A stretch of 64,000 nt of DNA from positions 682,001 through 746,000 of the forward strand of contig NZ_QXJI01000001.1 in assembly GCF_003586305.1 (NCBI RefSeq), read 5' to 3'. Of the stretch, positions 42,524 through 51,486 are shown in pieces. The notes under the pieces were generated by a model. That model had not been told where the DNA came from and made no database searches. It saw only the letters and a program-made list of their open reading frames with translations. The position numbers were made by a program, and so were the translations under genes. This stretch comes from Cognatilysobacter tabacisoli. GTDB lineage: Bacteria > Pseudomonadota > Gammaproteobacteria > Xanthomonadales > Xanthomonadaceae. Position 1 is the first letter of the stretch. Each line of letters begins with the position of its first letter.

Positions 42524-44101
42524 ATGGAGGCGACCGTCCGCCACCTCGTCCTCGTGCTCGGCGACCAGCTCGACCCGGACAGCACCGCCTTCGAAGGCTT
42601 CGACCCGGCGCGCGACGCGGTGTGGATGGCGGAGGTCGCGCACGAATCGAACCAGGTGTGGAGCACGAAGGCGCGGATCGCGGTGTTCCTCGCGGCGATG
42701 CGCCACTTCCGCGACGCGCTGCGGGCGCGCGGCTTCCGCGTCGAGTACCGCGCGCTCGACGAGCACGACCACCCGACGCTGGAGGCCGCGCTGGCGGCGG
42801 ACCTCGACGCGCTGCGCCCGCAGCGGGTGATCGCGGTCCGTCCCGGCGAATGGCGGCTCGCGCAGTCGCTGCCCGACGTCGCGCGCGCGGCGGGCGCGAA
42901 CTGGAGCGAACGGCCCGACACCCACTTCTACTGCGACATCGACGACTTCGCCGACTGGGCGCGCGGCCGGCGCGAGCTGCGGATGGAGCACTTCTACCGG
43001 TGGATCCGTCGGCGCGAGGACGTGCTGATGGACGGCGACCAGCCGGTCGGCGGGCGCTGGAACTTCGATGCCGAGAACCGCAAGGCGTTCGGCAAGGCCG
43101 GGCCGGGCGACGTGCCGCCGCCCGCGCGCTTCGGCCACGACGCGGTGACCCGAGAGGTGGTCGCGCTGGTCGAGCGGCGGTTCGCCGCGCACCCGGGTTC
43201 GCTCGACGACTTCGACTGGCCGCTGACCCCGGTGCAGGCACGCGAGGCGCTGGACGACTTCGTCGCGCACCGGCTGGCGAAGTTCGGCGACCACCAGGAC
43301 GCGATGTGGGCGGGCGAGCCGTGGCTGTACCACGCGCGCCTGTCGGCGGCGATGAACCTCAAGCTGCTGTCGCCGCGCGACGTCGTGCGCGCCGCCGTCG
43401 CCGCCCACGCGCGCGGCGAGGCGCCGCTGGCGGCGGTCGAGGGCTTCGTGCGCCAGGTGATCGGCTGGCGCGAGTACGTGCGCGGCGTGTACTGGCTGCG
43501 CATGCCGGGGTTCCTCGACGACAACGCGCTCGGCGCGGACCAGCCGCTGCCGGGCCTGTTCTGGACCGGCCAAACCCACATGGCCTGCCTGCGCGACGCG
43601 GTCGGGCAGACGCTGTCGCTCGGCTACGCCCACCACATCCAGCGGCTGATGGTCACCGGACTGTTCGCGCTGCTGGTCGGTGTGCGCCCGCGCGAGATCC
43701 ACGCGTGGTACCTGGCGGTCTACGTCGATGCGGTCGAGTGGGTCGAGCTGCCGAACGTGCTCGGCATGAGCCAGTACGCCGACGGCGGGCGGATGGTCTC
43801 CAAGCCGTACGCCGCCAGCGGCCAGTACATCAAGCGCATGTCCAACTACTGCGCCGGCTGCCGCTACCGGCCGGAGGAGGCCGTCGGCGACGACGCGTGC
43901 CCGTTCACCACGCTGTACTGGGATTTCCTCGACCGCCACGCCGCGCGCTTTCGCGACCACCCGCGCGCCGGCATGCAGTGGCGCAACCTCGACCGCGTTC
44001 CGGCCGAGCGGCTGCACGCGATCCGGGAGCGGGCCGCGACGATCCGCGCGCTGCTCGCAAAGACGTCGGTCGACGCCCCGACTGCATCCGCGGCGGACTG
44101 A
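42524..44101 (+). CDS. Iron-sulfur (6-4) photolyase/cryptochrome family (FeS-BCP, PhrB-like)
   Basis: A 525-residue photolyase-related flavoprotein of the FeS-BCP group, which includes bacterial (6-4) photolyases. The N-terminal Rossmann-like domain begins HLVLVLGDQLDPDSTAFEGFD. The FAD-binding helical domain includes WREYVRGVYWLRMPGF and LGYAHHIQRLMVTGLFALLVG. Four cysteines suited to a [4Fe-4S] cluster are seen: HMACLRDAV, then NYCAGCRY and DACPFT. It is nine bases after alr and 60 bases before an SDR gene followed by a second photolyase. (6-4) specificity is inferred from the family. Confidence 0.92.
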   Translation: MEATVRHLVLVLGDQLDPDSTAFEGFDPARDAVWMAEVAHESNQVWSTKARIAVFLAAMRHFRDALRARGFRVEYRALDEHDHPTLEAALAADLDALRPQRVIAVRPGEWRLAQSLPDVARAAGANWSERPDTHFYCDIDDFADWARGRRELRMEHFYRWIRRREDVLMDGDQPVGGRWNFDAENRKAFGKAGPGDVPPPARFGHDAVTREVVALVERRFAAHPGSLDDFDWPLTPVQAREALDDFVAHRLAKFGDHQDAMWAGEPWLYHARLSAAMNLKLLSPRDVVRAAVAAHARGEAPLAAVEGFVRQVIGWREYVRGVYWLRMPGFLDDNALGADQPLPGLFWTGQTHMACLRDAVGQTLSLGYAHHIQRLMVTGLFALLVGVRPREIHAWYLAVYVDAVEWVELPNVLGMSQYADGGRMVSKPYAASGQYIKRMSNYCAGCRYRPEEAVGDDACPFTTLYWDFLDRHAARFRDHPRAGMQWRNLDRVPAERLHAIRERAATIRALLAKTSVDAPTASAAD

Positions 44102-44161
44102 CGTGCGAATCTCGCAGGCCGACTGCATCCCATCCTGTAGCCCGTCCCGAGGAGTCCCGCC

Positions 44162-44902
44162 ATGCCGACCTGCCTGATCACCGGAGCCAGCGGCGGTGTC
44201 GCGTCAGCGCTCGCCGCACGTTTGCGCGCGCAGGGCTGGCGATTGGCGCTGGTCGGGCGCGATGCGGCTCGGATCGACGGCACGGTCAAGGACGTGGTCA
44301 TCGGCTCGGACGTGTCGAGCGAGGCGGGCGCCGCGCAGGCGCTGGCCGCCGCCACCGAGGCCTTCGGCGCGCCGCCCGATGCGGTGGTGAACTGCGCCGG
44401 CGCGATCCTGATCGCGCCGATCGGGCGCACCAGCGAGGCCCAGTACCGCGACTGCCTCGCCGCCAACCTCGACAGCGCCTTCTTCGTCGCCAAGGCCTAC
44501 ACCGCGCAGCTGCAGCCGCTCAAGCGCGCCGGGTCGCTGCTGTTCTTCAGCTCGGTCGCGGCCGGCATCGGTGTGGCCAACCACGCGGCGATCGCGATCG
44601 CCAAGGGCGGCATCGAAGCGCTGACGCGGTCGCTGGCCGCCGACTTCGCCGGCATCGGCCTGCGCGTCAACACGATCGCGCCCGGGCTGATGGAGACGCC
44701 GGCCACCGCCAAGCTGGTCGCCGCCGAAGCCAGCCGCAAGGCCATCGCCGCGCAGTACCCGCTCGGGCGCCACGGCAGCGCCGATGATGCCGCCGCGCTC
44801 GCCGCGTTCCTCGTCTCCGACGATGCCGGCTGGATCAGCGGGCAGGTCGTCGGACTGGACGGCGGCTTCCTCGCGGTGCGGCCGTACGTGCGGGGCAGCT
44901 GA
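44162..44902 (+). CDS. SDR-family protein lacking the catalytic tyrosine, in photolyase operon
   Basis: A 246-residue short-chain dehydrogenase fold. The N-terminal nucleotide motif is LITGASGGVASALAARL; VNCAGAIL and VNTIAPGLMETPA are conserved. The catalytic YxxxK is changed: Ile144 stands where Tyr is expected while Lys148 is kept (IAIAKGG), so ordinary carbonyl reduction is unlikely. GAGGAG lies upstream of the ATG. Its TGA shares a base with the ATG of the next photolyase gene, so it is translationally coupled. The role is unknown; cofactor binding or a chromophore-related reaction is speculation. Confidence 0.85.
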   Translation: MPTCLITGASGGVASALAARLRAQGWRLALVGRDAARIDGTVKDVVIGSDVSSEAGAAQALAAATEAFGAPPDAVVNCAGAILIAPIGRTSEAQYRDCLAANLDSAFFVAKAYTAQLQPLKRAGSLLFFSSVAAGIGVANHAAIAIAKGGIEALTRSLAADFAGIGLRVNTIAPGLMETPATAKLVAAEASRKAIAAQYPLGRHGSADDAAALAAFLVSDDAGWISGQVVGLDGGFLAVRPYVRGS

Positions 44903-46329
44903 TGGGGTTCGCGCTGGTCTGGTTCCGCGACGACCTGCGGCTGGACGACAACCCGGCGCTGCGCGCGGCGCTCGACGGCGGCTACGTGCCGATCCCGGTG
45001 CACATCCACGCGCCGGACGAGGAGGGCGCGTGGACGCCCGGCGCGGCCTCCGATGCGTGGCGGCACGGGTCGCTGGCCGCGCTGGACGCGTCGCTGCGCG
45101 AACGCGGTTCGCGCCTGCGGTTGTTCGCGGGCCCGGCACTGGCGACGCTGCAGTCGCTGGTCGCGGTGACCGGCGCCGAAGCGGTGTTCTGGAATCGCCG
45201 CTACGAGCCGGCGATCGAGGCGCGCGACACGAAGATCAAGCGCACGCTGCGCGGGCAGGGCGTGCGCGCGGAGAGCTTCAACGGCGCGCTGCTGTTTGAG
45301 CCGTGGGACCTGCAGACCAAGCAGGGCGACCCGTACCGGGTGTTCACCCCGTTCTGGAAATCGGCGCTGTCGCAGTGGCGCGACGTGCCGCTGTGGGACG
45401 CGCCCGCGCACCTGCCGGCGCCGGACGACGACGCGACGGTGCCGGACGGCGTCGCGCTCGATGCGCTGTCGCTGCGGCCGGCGCTCGGCTGGGATGCCGG
45501 GTTCTGGGACCGGTTCACGCCCGGCGAGGCCGGCGCGCGCGCCGCGCTCGCGCGCTTCGTCGCCGAGGGCCTGGCGCACTACCACCGCGGCCGCGACGTG
45601 CCGTCGCAGCGCCACACGTCCCGGCTGTCGCCGCACCTGCACTTCGGCGAAATCTCGCCGCGCCGCGCCGCGCTGGCCGCCCGCGACGCCGACGTGCCGG
45701 CCGCCGAACGCGAACACTTCGTCCGCGAGCTCGGCTGGCGCGAGTTCTCGTACCACCTGCTGCACCATTTCCCGCACACGCCCGAGCGCAACCTCAACCC
45801 GCGCTTCGAGGACTTCCCGTGGGCGCCGCCGCGCGCCGAGGCGCTGGCGGCGTGGCAGCGCGGGCGCACCGGTGTGCCCATCGTCGATGCCGGCATGCGT
45901 GAGCTCTGGCACACCGGCTGGATGCACAACCGGGTGCGGATGATCGTCGCCAGCTACCTGACCAAGCACATGCGCATGCACTGGGAGCACGGCGCGCGCT
46001 GGTTCTGGGACACCCTGGTCGACGCCGACCTGGCCAACAACACGCAGGGCTGGCAGTGGACCGCCGGCACCGGCGCCGACGCCGCGCCGTACTTCCGCGT
46101 GTTCAACCCGGTGTCGCAGGCGGAGAAGTTCGACGCGGACGGCGCCTACATCGCGCGCTGGGTGCCGGAGCTCGCGCCGCTGCCGGTGCCGGCCCGGTTC
46201 GCGCCGTGGGAGCACCCGGACCTGCTGCGCCGCCATGCGCCCGACTACCCGGGCAAGCCGCTGGTCGATCTCGCCGCCGGGCGCGAGGGGGCGCTGGCCG
46301 CGTACTCGAAGGTGTCGGGCCCGCACTGA
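44902..46329 (+). CDS. Deoxyribodipyrimidine photolyase/cryptochrome, class I
   Basis: A 475-residue class I photolyase family protein that would use blue light and FADH to split pyrimidine dimers. The N-terminal antenna domain starts FALVWFRDDLRLDDNPALRAA. The FAD domain shows SRLSPHLHFGEISPR, GWREFSYHLLHHFP and the conserved WMHNRVRMIVASYLTKH, then DADLANNTQGWQWTAGTGADAAPYFRVFNP. It is coupled (TGATG) to the SDR gene and completes a three-gene light-repair operon. Confidence 0.94.
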   Translation: MGFALVWFRDDLRLDDNPALRAALDGGYVPIPVHIHAPDEEGAWTPGAASDAWRHGSLAALDASLRERGSRLRLFAGPALATLQSLVAVTGAEAVFWNRRYEPAIEARDTKIKRTLRGQGVRAESFNGALLFEPWDLQTKQGDPYRVFTPFWKSALSQWRDVPLWDAPAHLPAPDDDATVPDGVALDALSLRPALGWDAGFWDRFTPGEAGARAALARFVAEGLAHYHRGRDVPSQRHTSRLSPHLHFGEISPRRAALAARDADVPAAEREHFVRELGWREFSYHLLHHFPHTPERNLNPRFEDFPWAPPRAEALAAWQRGRTGVPIVDAGMRELWHTGWMHNRVRMIVASYLTKHMRMHWEHGARWFWDTLVDADLANNTQGWQWTAGTGADAAPYFRVFNPVSQAEKFDADGAYIARWVPELAPLPVPARFAPWEHPDLLRRHAPDYPGKPLVDLAAGREGALAAYSKVSGPH

Positions 46330-46408
46330 GACGCGCGCCGGAGCGGCGCCGGCGCGTTGACGCTGTGCACCCGCGATGCTTCACTCGGGCCTCAGCCTGG
46401 GAGGGCGC

Positions 46409-47899
46409 ATGGCCACTGCAAAACCCCGCGGCAACGCGCGTCGTGCGCCCCGCGCGCCGCGGCGCGAGCCGATGTCCAAGGTCGACACCGCGTGGCTGCG
46501 GATGGAGCGGCCGACCAATCCGATGATGATCACCGGCGTGCTGATGTTCGCCGAGCCGATGTCGATCGACCGCCTGCGCCGCGTCATCAAGGACCGCTTC
46601 CTCGCGTACCGGCGGTTCCGGCAGAAGGCGGTCGACACGGCAGCCGGGGCGTCGTGGCAGACCGATGAGCATTTCGACCTCGACTGGCACGTGCAGGAGG
46701 CCGCGCTGCCCGGTCGCGGCGGCAAGCGCGCGCTGGAGCGGCACGTCAGCCAGCTCGCGTCGACGCCGCTGAACCACAGCCGCCCGCTGTGGCAGTTCCA
46801 GCTGGTCGAGCGATACGGCAGCGGTTCGGCGTTGATCGCGCGCATCCACCACAGCTACGCCGACGGCATGGCGCTGGTGCAGGTGCTGCTGTCGCTGACC
46901 GACACGGAACGCAATCCCGCCCGCGACGCCGACCTGGCCAAGACTTGGCTCAAGCACGAGCATGCCCACGTTGCCCGGCGGGTGGGCGCGGTCGACCGCT
47001 ACATGAAGCTCGGCAGCAAGGTCGTCGAGAAGGGCATGGAGATGTACCGCGACCCGAGCCTGGCGGGCGTGCTGGCGAAGGAAGGCGGCGAGATCGCCCG
47101 CGAGCTGCTGCACGCGCTCGCCCTGCCCGACGACCCGCCGTCGCTGCTGCGCGGCAAGCTCGGCGTCAGCAAGCGGGTGGCCTGGGCCGAGCCGCTCGAC
47201 CTCGAGGAGGTCAAGGCGGTTGGACGCGCGTGCGACTGCACGGTCAACGACATCCTGATGGCGACGGCCGCCGGCGCGCTGCGCGACTACATGATCGAAC
47301 GCGGCGATGCGGTCGACGGACTGACCCTGCGCGCGACGGTGCCGGTCAACCTGCGGCCGCTCGAGCACGCCCGGCAGCTCGGCAACCATTTCGGGCTGGT
47401 GTTCCTCGAGCTGCCGATCGGCGAGGACAACCCGATCCGCCGCGTCGAGCGCGTGGCCGAATGCATGCAGCAGCTGAAGGGCTCGCGCCAGGCGATCGTC
47501 GCGTTCGGCCTGCTCGCCGCGCTCGGCATGGCGCCGTCGCCGGTGCAGGGTCTGGCGCTGGAGCTGTTCAGCCGCAAGGCCAGCGCCGTGGCCACCAACG
47601 TGCCTGGCCCGCAGCAGCCGCTGTTCATGGCCGGCTGCGAAGTGCGCGAAATGATGTTCTGGGTGCCGCAGACCGGGTCGATCGGGCTGGGCATCTCGAT
47701 CCTCAGCTACAACGGGCGCGTGCACTTCGGCCTGATCGCCGACGCCAAGCTGATTCCGGATCCGGACGCGGTGATCCGCCGCTTCGGCAGCGAGTTCGAC
47801 AAACTGCTGTACCTGGCGCTGATGGGTAACTGGGACCACCGGCTCGACGCACGCGGGGCCGCCGCGCTGGTTCCGGCCGCGATGCCTGCCGGAAGCTGA
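46409..47899 (+). CDS. Wax ester synthase/diacylglycerol acyltransferase (WS/DGAT)
   Basis: A 496-residue acyl-CoA-dependent acyltransferase of the bacterial WS/DGAT family, making wax esters or triacylglycerol. The catalytic motif HHSYADG is intact at residues 147-153. Other family blocks are PLWQFQLVERY, TVNDILMATAAGALRDYM, PVNLRP and TNVPGPQQPLFMAGC. I chose the ATG at 46409, with GGGAGG six bases upstream, over the frame opening at 46376. The N-terminus is Arg-rich. Substrate preference is unknown. It stands apart, 79 bases after the photolyase gene. Confidence 0.92.
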   Translation: MATAKPRGNARRAPRAPRREPMSKVDTAWLRMERPTNPMMITGVLMFAEPMSIDRLRRVIKDRFLAYRRFRQKAVDTAAGASWQTDEHFDLDWHVQEAALPGRGGKRALERHVSQLASTPLNHSRPLWQFQLVERYGSGSALIARIHHSYADGMALVQVLLSLTDTERNPARDADLAKTWLKHEHAHVARRVGAVDRYMKLGSKVVEKGMEMYRDPSLAGVLAKEGGEIARELLHALALPDDPPSLLRGKLGVSKRVAWAEPLDLEEVKAVGRACDCTVNDILMATAAGALRDYMIERGDAVDGLTLRATVPVNLRPLEHARQLGNHFGLVFLELPIGEDNPIRRVERVAECMQQLKGSRQAIVAFGLLAALGMAPSPVQGLALELFSRKASAVATNVPGPQQPLFMAGCEVREMMFWVPQTGSIGLGISILSYNGRVHFGLIADAKLIPDPDAVIRRFGSEFDKLLYLALMGNWDHRLDARGAAALVPAAMPAGS

Positions 47900-48009
47900 A
47901 TAGGCCGGCGACCCCGTCACCCGGCCGCGACGGACGCGTGCTTAGCTTGGCGCCACCGCATTCAGCCCGGCTCCAAAAAGCGGGTGGATCGCCCCCAACG
48001 AGGAACGCC

Positions 48010-48708
48010 ATGAAGACCCAGATCAAGCTCGCACTCGCCGCCGCCGTCACCTCCGCCATGCTCGTCGGCTGCGCGACCACCGGTGGCTACGGCCAGCAGT
48101 ACCCGTCCAACCAGGACCCGAACCAGCAGGGCATGAGCAAGACCAGCCGCGGCGCCCTGATCGGCGCGGCCGTCGGCGCAGTGGCCGGCCTGCTCAGCGG
48201 CGATGACGCCACCGAGCGCCGCCAGCGCGCGCTGGTCGGCGCCGGCGTCGGCGGCCTTGCCGGCGGCGCGATCGGCAACTACCAGGACCGCCAGGAGCGT
48301 GCGCTGCGCGAAAGCATGGCCGGCACCGGCGTCGAGGTCGTGCGGCAGGGCGACAACATCACCCTGAACATGCCGAGCAACATCACCTTCGGCTTCGACA
48401 GCGCGCAGCTGCAGCCGCAGTTCTACCCGGTGCTCGACAACGTCGCGCGCACCCTCAACGAGTACAACCAGACGATCGTCGAGGTGGCCGGCCACACCGA
48501 CAGCGTCGGCACGGATGCCTACAACCAGCGCCTGTCCGAGCAGCGCGCCAACGCGGTCAGCAGCTACCTCGGCTCGAAGGGTCTGATGCGCGACCGCTTC
48601 ATCGTGGTCGGAGCCGGCGAGAGCCGTCCAGTCGCGAGCAATGAAACCGAATCGGGCCGCGCGCAGAACCGCCGCGTCGAGATCACGCTGGTCCCGATCC
48701 GTTCGTAA
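48010..48708 (+). CDS. OmpA-family outer-membrane lipoprotein (YiaD-like)
   Basis: A 232-residue lipoprotein. The signal peptide ends at the lipobox MLVGC, with the acylated Cys near residue 21. Next comes a glycine-zipper segment (ALIGAAVGAVAGLLSG and GAGVGGLAGGAIGNYQ). The C-terminal OmpA domain follows (ITFGFDSAQLQPQFYPVLD, VEVAGHTDSVGTDAYNQRLSEQR, RAQNRRVEITLVP), expected to bind peptidoglycan. The ATG at 48010 has GAGGAA upstream. A strong terminator follows, so it is probably monocistronic. Confidence 0.93.
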   Translation: MKTQIKLALAAAVTSAMLVGCATTGGYGQQYPSNQDPNQQGMSKTSRGALIGAAVGAVAGLLSGDDATERRQRALVGAGVGGLAGGAIGNYQDRQERALRESMAGTGVEVVRQGDNITLNMPSNITFGFDSAQLQPQFYPVLDNVARTLNEYNQTIVEVAGHTDSVGTDAYNQRLSEQRANAVSSYLGSKGLMRDRFIVVGAGESRPVASNETESGRAQNRRVEITLVPIRS

Positions 48709-48773
48709 CGGCGGCTGGATCGTCGCGGCGCAGCCGCGACGGTCCGAGGCGCTGCACTACGACGCAATAGACC

Positions 48774-48809
48774 GAAGGCGAGGCGGGCAACCGCCTCGCC
48801 TTCTTCGTT
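48774..48809 (+). terminator. Rho-independent terminator after the OmpA-type lipoprotein gene
   Basis: A perfect 13-base-pair stem (48774-48786 with 48791-48803) closed by a GCAA tetraloop, with a partial T-run (TTCGTT). It ends the lipoprotein transcript about 90 bases before the DNA-repair cassette. Confidence 0.85.
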
Positions 48810-48898
48810 GGCGCGTTCGTCGGAGCGGCCGTGCTGCGTCCGTCACGCGCGCTGTCGCGTAATGCAAGCATGCCCGATGCAAGCCCGCGACCCTGCCG

Positions 48899-49897
48899 AT
48901 GCCCGCGCGTTCCGACCTGATCGTGTTGCGCCGCGAGGGTCTCTACTGCCCCGCGGGTGACTTCCACATCGATCCCTGGCTGCCGGTGCCGCGCGCCGTG
49001 ATCACCCACGGCCACGCCGATCATGCCCGAACCGGAATGGGCGAATACCACGCCAGCGCCGCGTCTCTGCCGATCCTGCGCTGGCGCCTCGGCGACCAGA
49101 CCGTAAGCGCCCACGAGTACGGGCAGCCGTTCGAACTCGGTGGCGCGCGTGTGTCGCTGCATTCGGCCGGTCACGTGCTCGGCTCGGCGCAAGTGCGCAT
49201 CGAAGCCGACGGCCAGGTCTGGGTCGCGTCCGGCGACTACAAGCGGCAGCACGACCCGACCTGTGACCCGTTCGAGGTGGTGCCGTGCGACACGTTTATC
49301 ACCGAAGCCACGTTCGCGCTGCCGGTCTACCGCTGGCCGGACATGCGCGACGTGGTGGGCGAGGTCGCCGTGTGGCGTGAGGAGTGCGCGGCGCGTGGCG
49401 ACGCGGCGGTGATCTTCTGCTACGCGCTCGGCAAGGCGCAGCGGCTGCTGGCCGAACTGGCGCCCGTGCTCGACGCGCCGGTGCTGCTGCACGGCGCGAT
49501 CGCGACCGGCGTCGAGGTGTACCGGCAGGCGGGCATCGCGCTGCCGCCGACCGAAACGCTGGCCGAGGCCGGCAAGGCCGCCGACCACGCGGGCCGGCTC
49601 GTGCTGGCTCCGCCGTCCGCCGCGGGCAGCGCGTGGATGCGCCGCTTCCGGCGCGCGCAGACCGGGTTCGCGTCCGGGTGGATGCGGGTGCGCGGCAACC
49701 GCCGCCGACGTAACGTCGACCGCGGCTTCATCGTCTCCGACCACGCGGACTGGCCGGCGCTGCTGGCGACCGTACGCGATACCGGCGCCTCGCGGGTCAT
49801 CGCCACGCATGGCAACACCGACGCGATCCTGCGCGCGCTCAACGAGCAGGGCGTCGCTGCGGAGGCGTTCCGCACCGACTACGGCGGCGAGGACTGA
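48899..49897 (+). CDS. Ligase-associated DNA exonuclease (metallo-beta-lactamase/beta-CASP fold)
   Basis: A 332-residue nuclease of the MBL-fold family found next to ATP-dependent ligase genes. The metal-binding HxHxDH is in VITHGHADHARTGMGEY, followed by the single His in LHSAGHVLGSAQVRIE and Asp in VASGDYKRQ. C-terminal beta-CASP motifs include IVSDHADWPALLATV and VIATHGNTDAIL. It is the first gene of a four-gene cassette; its stop shares one base with the ligase ATG. Confidence 0.93.
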   Translation: MPARSDLIVLRREGLYCPAGDFHIDPWLPVPRAVITHGHADHARTGMGEYHASAASLPILRWRLGDQTVSAHEYGQPFELGGARVSLHSAGHVLGSAQVRIEADGQVWVASGDYKRQHDPTCDPFEVVPCDTFITEATFALPVYRWPDMRDVVGEVAVWREECAARGDAAVIFCYALGKAQRLLAELAPVLDAPVLLHGAIATGVEVYRQAGIALPPTETLAEAGKAADHAGRLVLAPPSAAGSAWMRRFRRAQTGFASGWMRVRGNRRRRNVDRGFIVSDHADWPALLATVRDTGASRVIATHGNTDAILRALNEQGVAAEAFRTDYGGED

Positions 49898-51486
49898 TGC
49901 GCCGTTTTGCCGCCCTGTTCGAGGCGCTCGACCGGAGCACCGCGACGCTGGACAAGCGCGCGGCCCTCGTCGCCTATTTCCGCGACGCGCCGCCGGAGGA
50001 CGCGGTGTGGGGCCTGTGGCTGCTGTCCGGCGGCAAGCTGGCGCGCATCGCGAACAGCACCGAGCTGCGCGACTGGATCGTCGAGGCCAGCGGCCTGCCG
50101 CTGTGGCTGGTCGAGGACAACTACGCGCACGTTGGCGACCTGGCCGAGACGCTCGCGCTGCTGCTCGAGGATCCGGCGACGGCGCCGGTCGACCGGCCGC
50201 TGCACGAGTGGGTGGCGCGGCTCCGCGCCGTGGCCGGGGAGGCCGCCGACGTGCGGCGCGACGTGGTCGTCGACGCGTGGCGGACGCTGCCGTACGCGCA
50301 GCGGCTGGTGTTCAACAAGCTGATGACCGGCGCGCTGCGCGTCGGCGTGTCGACGCGGGTCGTGCAGCAGGCGCTGGCCGAGTTCTCGGGCCTCGACATC
50401 GCACGGATCGCGCAGCGCATGTTCGGCCGCTGGGAGCCGTCGCCGGAATTCCTGCGCGACCTGCTGCATCCCGACGAGCTGCCGTCCGACCGCCAGCAGC
50501 CGTACCCGTTTTTCCTGGCGTCGCCGATCGATGGCGAACCGGCCGCGCTCGGTGCGATCGACGACTGGCTGCTCGAGTGGAAGTGGGACGGCATCCGCCT
50601 GCAGCTGATCCGCCGCGCCGGCGAAACCGCGCTGTGGTCGCGGGGCGAGGAGCGCCTCGACGGGCGCTTCCCGGAAATCGAACGCGCCGCGCTGCGACTG
50701 GCGCGCGACGCGGTCATCGACGGCGAGCTGATGGCGTGGCGCGCAGGCGAAGCGCAGCCGCTGCCGTTCACCGCGCTGCAGACGCGGATCCAGCGGCGCA
50801 AGCCCGGGCCGAAGTCGCTGGCCGACGCGCCGGCGAGGGTGCTGGCGTATGACCTGCTCGAGCTGGACGGCGTCGACCTGCGCGAGCGCCCGCTGGACGC
50901 GCGGCGCACGGCGCTGGCCGAACTCGTGGACGCGCTGGACGATCCGGCCATCGCGCTGTCGCCGACGGTCCGCGCCGACGACTGGGCGCACGCGGCGCAG
51001 CTGCGTGAGGCTTCGCGCGAGCGGGGCGTCGAAGGGCTGATGCTCAAGCGTCGCGCGTCGCCGTACCAGATGGGCCGCAAGCGCGGCGACTGGTGGAAGT
51101 GGAAGGTCGACCCGCTGACGATCGACGCCGTGCTGGTCTACGCGCAGTCCGGCCACGGCCGCCGCAGCACGCTGTACACCGACTACACGTTCGCGCTGTG
51201 GGACGGCGACGCGCTGGTGCCGGTCGCCAAGGCGTACTCGGGCCTCGACGACAAGGAGATCGCCACGCTCGACCGCTGGATCCGCGCCCACACGCGCGAG
51301 CGCTTCGGCCCGGTGCGCTCGGTCGATGCGGTGCAGGTGTTCGAACTCGGATTCGAAGGCGTCAACCGTTCGCCCCGGCACAAGTCCGGGATCGCAGTGC
51401 GCTTCCCGCGGATCCTGCGCTGGCGGCACGACAAGCCCGCCGCCGAGGCCGACCGGCTCGAGACCCTGCGGGCGCTGGCGTCGTGA
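49897..51486 (+). CDS. ATP-dependent DNA ligase, damage-response cassette type
   Basis: A 529-residue ATP-dependent DNA ligase. The N-terminal DNA-binding domain spans about residues 1-200 (VFNKLMTGALRVGVSTRVV). Motif I is EWKWDGIRLQL with the adenylated Lys229; motif III is VIDGELMAW; motif IV is GVEGLMLKRRASPYQMGRKRG; and motif V is WWKWKVDPLTIDAVL. The C-terminal OB fold ends NRSPRHKSGIAVRFPRI. This class is found with the MBL exonuclease, Lhr-type helicase and PdeM, as here, and was linked to cisplatin/crosslink tolerance in Pseudomonas relatives. Confidence 0.95.
   Translation: MRRFAALFEALDRSTATLDKRAALVAYFRDAPPEDAVWGLWLLSGGKLARIANSTELRDWIVEASGLPLWLVEDNYAHVGDLAETLALLLEDPATAPVDRPLHEWVARLRAVAGEAADVRRDVVVDAWRTLPYAQRLVFNKLMTGALRVGVSTRVVQQALAEFSGLDIARIAQRMFGRWEPSPEFLRDLLHPDELPSDRQQPYPFFLASPIDGEPAALGAIDDWLLEWKWDGIRLQLIRRAGETALWSRGEERLDGRFPEIERAALRLARDAVIDGELMAWRAGEAQPLPFTALQTRIQRRKPGPKSLADAPARVLAYDLLELDGVDLRERPLDARRTALAELVDALDDPAIALSPTVRADDWAHAAQLREASRERGVEGLMLKRRASPYQMGRKRGDWWKWKVDPLTIDAVLVYAQSGHGRRSTLYTDYTFALWDGDALVPVAKAYSGLDDKEIATLDRWIRAHTRERFGPVRSVDAVQVFELGFEGVNRSPRHKSGIAVRFPRILRWRHDKPAAEADRLETLRALAS

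Noticed and set aside
41063-44128. Minus-strand open frame of 1021 codons opposite alr and the photolyase gene
   Set aside because: It spans two unrelated genes and an intergenic region and shows no homology; a base-composition effect.
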